In this document: positions 61,345-64,000 of the stretch, piece after piece
How positions within the stretch are numbered: the stretch's first letter is position 1
Layout: each line of letters opens with the position of its first letter
Program-made: the position numbers and the translations under genes
Assembly (NCBI RefSeq): GCF_000143415.4
Contig: NW_003314369.1
Location: 1 to 64,000, forward strand
Source: Selaginella moellendorffii
Lineage: Eukaryota; Streptophyta; Lycopodiopsida; Selaginellales; Selaginellaceae
DNA length: 64,000 bases
Direction: 5' to 3'
Notes under the pieces: generated by a model
What the model saw: only the letters and a program-made list of their open reading frames with translations
What the model was told of the DNA's origin: nothing
The model's database searches: none

Positions 61345-64000
61345 ATGTCAGGGTTTGGGAGGGGTGGAGGGAAGGGCGGCCATGGACGCGGTAGCGGCGG
61401 CGCCGGAGGGATCGCGGCCCTCCGCCGAGGTATGCCGCCCAAGAAGAGTCAGCAGCAGCAGCAGCTCTCCAAATCCGCGGGAGCTGCGCCGCGCAACGAT
61501 TCCAGCTCCTCCGCCAGTGCCCTAGAGGAGTCCTTCCAGCTGGTATGCGCTCCGCAGGGCTCGTCGCAGTTCGCGATGATGATCCGCCTCACTCCCGGAT
61601 TGCTGGATGAGCTCCGCCGCGCCGAGGCCGAGGGCGCGGCTTCCAGCATCAAGTTTGCGAGCCATCCTAGCGGCGGTCATGTAAGTTCTTCGCTCTAGCC
61701 TAGACATTTATTTCTGGCATTCTCGATCGTGCTAGGGAGTGACTGATGGGTGTCTTCTCTTCACAGCTATTAAAGGTGGGACACGAAGAGTATAAGTTCT
61801 CGTCAGCGCCAGAGCCGGGGGAGCTTTGCGACGTTTTTGAGGAGCAAAAGGCTGGAGAGGACGGGCAGGGAGTGCTCGCGTCAGTGGGATCTGTGTGGAG
61901 GAAGATTGCTGTGCAGCGAACTCTCAGCGCCAGCGAGAAGGACAGAGTGAAGAAGCGCTCGGTTGAGGCGGAGCAGCAACTCAAGTCCCGGAAGTAAGTT
62001 CTCTCGTGAGATGTGTAGCATTTATCTTTCCATTCATTTGTGCGTGCTTGCAGGGCCATTCTCGTGGATTCTTCGCTGATGAAAGCGGAGACGGCTGCAC
62101 CGGGAGATGGTAAGTCTTTTCAATGCTTCTGCTGCAGAGTTTTCCTCACCACGATTGTTTGCACAGCTGCTGCCAGAAGACCTCCAATAAAAGGGAAGAA
62201 GGAACCGCCACCGAAGAAACGAAAGGTCACACCGGCAGGTAAGTTGCTGTGAGGGTGTTCTTAATTTTGCTGAAGAAATAAATTTTTTAGTGGTTCCTGC
62301 TAAGTCTAAGCCACCTCCTGCTCATTCTGCCTCAGTACCGTCTAAGGAGAAAAATGGACCGCTACTAACTGCGGAGCCGGCTGTGCCTCCGGCAGCTCGC
62401 TCTCCGCCTCTAGCTGCGACTGCATCCGCTCCTCCGCATTCTCTGCCAAGTGTGGAGAAGCGTGCGCTTGTCGAGGAGATCACCATCGGAAGCGCCTCGC
62501 CAGCTAAAGCGGTTCCAAAGGAGAAGGAAAAGGAGAAGGAGAAGGAGAAAACGTCGGCGGCTACAACACCCGAAGTTCATGTCAAGACGACGACCTCTGC
62601 CGGAGGAGCCGCAGGAGGAACAGTGAACATGACTGAATTGCGAAACACCATAATTGCTTTATTGACCGAAACCCCGAGGGGAATGAAGGTACAGTTTTAG
62701 CTGCATACACGAAGCTCATCCTTGGTTTTGCAGGCTATTGAAAAATCATTAAGCGAAGTAATGCCGCAACCGGACAGAAGGAACATCGAGAAGATTTTAA
62801 AATCGGTAACTTTAGTTTTATATTCTACATTTTTTCTCTACTTATGGTGTTTCATGCCTACAGATCGCTCTATATAAAGCTCCGGGAAAATACGAACTCA
62901 AGCCTGGAGTTCAGCCGGAAAGTTATACAGGGCCATCTCCTGGAAGTGGCAGGTATGTTTATATTTCAAAGGCGCTCTTTTGTGCCGATCCGTAAGAATT
63001 GTTTTTTCTTCTTCAGTTTACCAGATGCAACGGCAGTGGACTCTCCTGAATCTCCTGCCGGTGCTGCTGAATCCAAGGCGGATGAGTTTGCGAAGTTACC
63101 TGCCGCAGGTGTCGAAGTAGAACGGATAGATATCGGGGAAGAGGATGAGAGTCCGGCGAAGTCACCAGTGCTACTAGAACATAAAACCAACGCCATACAA
63201 GAAAAGGACGAAGAGGAGGGAGAAGTTCAACCGGGAGGAACTCCAGGGGACGATGCTAATATTACTGTAGAGCCTTTGGAGGAGCCGAATCCTCCCAAGG
63301 CTGCGGCGAGCAGTGGTTCTAGTAGCACCAGTGGCAGCGATAGCGACTCTGATAGTGAAAGCGATAGCAGTAGCGGAAGCGGAAGTAGTGGAAGTAGTGG
63401 CAGCGAATCCAGCAGTAGCAGCGACGAGGAGGACGAAAATGTTGATATTGTGAGCGACGACGATAACCACAAGCCGAAAGCCAAAGCAGAGAAAAGGTCT
63501 CACAAATCCAAGCCTGCGAGTGCGAGACCTGGCTCCGAAAGAAAGACTCCTGACGAACTTCACAGAGATAAGGACTCCGAGGACATCGACATTGTTGACG
63601 CAGATGATAGCTCCAAACTCAACTCTATCGTGGAGAGAATAACGGAGACTATACCGTTAGAGGTTGACATTATTCCATGCGATGGTGACTCACCTGAAGA
63701 GGCACTGGAAGTCAAGAGCGACGTGCCTGAGTTGCCAGCTCCTACTCAAAGTCAGAGTCGACCGCGTGAAGACGAGAAGCGAGAAAAACCAGTCGAGCCT
63801 CCGGTCTCCAAGGCGCTGGAACAAAACTCGAGAGAACGAGCTTCTTCACGGGCACATACTGATAAAAAGTTGGAACCACATACACGAGACACCACTTTTG
63901 AAGCAGCAGAGGCGAGGAGTTCTGGCCCCGAGGCTTATCCAAGGACATCATCTGGACCTGAGGCTCATCCCAAACATTCTGGACCCGAGACTCATCCTCG
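61345..64000 (+). CDS. ELL-like RNA polymerase II elongation factor (partial, runs off end)
   Basis: Exons 61345-61680, 61767-61993, 62054-62109, 62167-62238, 62291-62688, 62734-62805, 62864-62952, 63017-end. Introns are GT-AG, 45-86 nt, and at least 744 residues are in the window. The N-terminus is Gly/Arg-rich (GRGGGKGGHGRGSGGAGG). Residues 113-206 hold a conserved block (GVLASVGSVWRKIAVQRTL, then RVKKRSVEAEQQLKSRKAI) that I associate with plant ELL-type proteins. A textbook monopartite NLS PPKKRKV lies at 221-227. A winged-helix-like segment is at about 345-400 (TELRNTIIALLTETPRGMK, then RRNIEKILKSIALYKAPGKYEL). An acidic Ser/Asp/Glu-rich region follows. ELL proteins act in the super elongation complex. 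The Ser/Asp-rich tail explains why such plant proteins are often named dentin-sialophosphoprotein-like. The 3' end is outside the window. Confidence 0.6.

Overview
This is a nuclear segment of a land plant, and a lycophyte such as Selaginella moellendorffii fits best. That is an inference. The visible grounds are very short GT-AG introns (45-86 nt in three multi-exon genes), a plant-type tRNA-Asp, germin-like, F-box and PPR sequences, a fascin/GH5 beta-glucanase of plant type, and initiator-Met-primed Ty1/copia and Ty3/gypsy retroelements.

Left edge (1-3.9 kb): an apparently intact single-exon gene of the MpaB/rubber-oxygenase (DUF2236) family with its TATA box, a tRNA-Asp(GUC) on the minus strand, and a broken inverted copy of the oxygenase promoter and 5' end about 2 kb downstream.

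Retroelement block (3.9-27 kb): layered insertions. A decayed gypsy element (A, minus strand) carries a solo LTR with a 5-bp target duplication inside its RT. A second decayed gypsy (C, minus) is split by a full-length chromovirus (B, 8745-17004, TSD CAAAG). B contains a 162-bp mini-LTR-like insertion (TSD CTAAA), an internal inversion of its integrase/chromodomain end, and a probable 5'-truncated LINE with a 15-bp TSD. Next comes a 6.45-kb LTR element (D, TSD ACCTA) with no recognisable protein: a LARD-type non-autonomous element.

Middle (27-50 kb): gene fragments and more elements. There is one complete F-box gene (28951-30000) and two broken F-box copies. There are also a PRMT5 fragment, a PPR relic, gypsy integrase debris (E), a gypsy element (F) whose RT runs straight into integrase without RNase H, a broken kinase-like gene with two large palindromes, and a 5'-truncated second chromovirus copy (B2) with its 3' LTR. 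B and B2 share four stop codons and two candidate spliceosomal introns inside integrase.

Right (50.7-64 kb): gene-rich. A germin-like protein is followed by a germin pseudogene split by a deleted copia element (TSD GTCCA). Then come PRMT5 (23 exons, 655 aa) and, convergent to it with only 99 bp between stop codons, a fascin-GH5 glucanase (8 exons, 511 aa). A divergently oriented ELL-like elongation-factor gene runs off the window end. The intact genes are unrelated housekeeping or secreted functions; no operon-like or cluster logic is visible.
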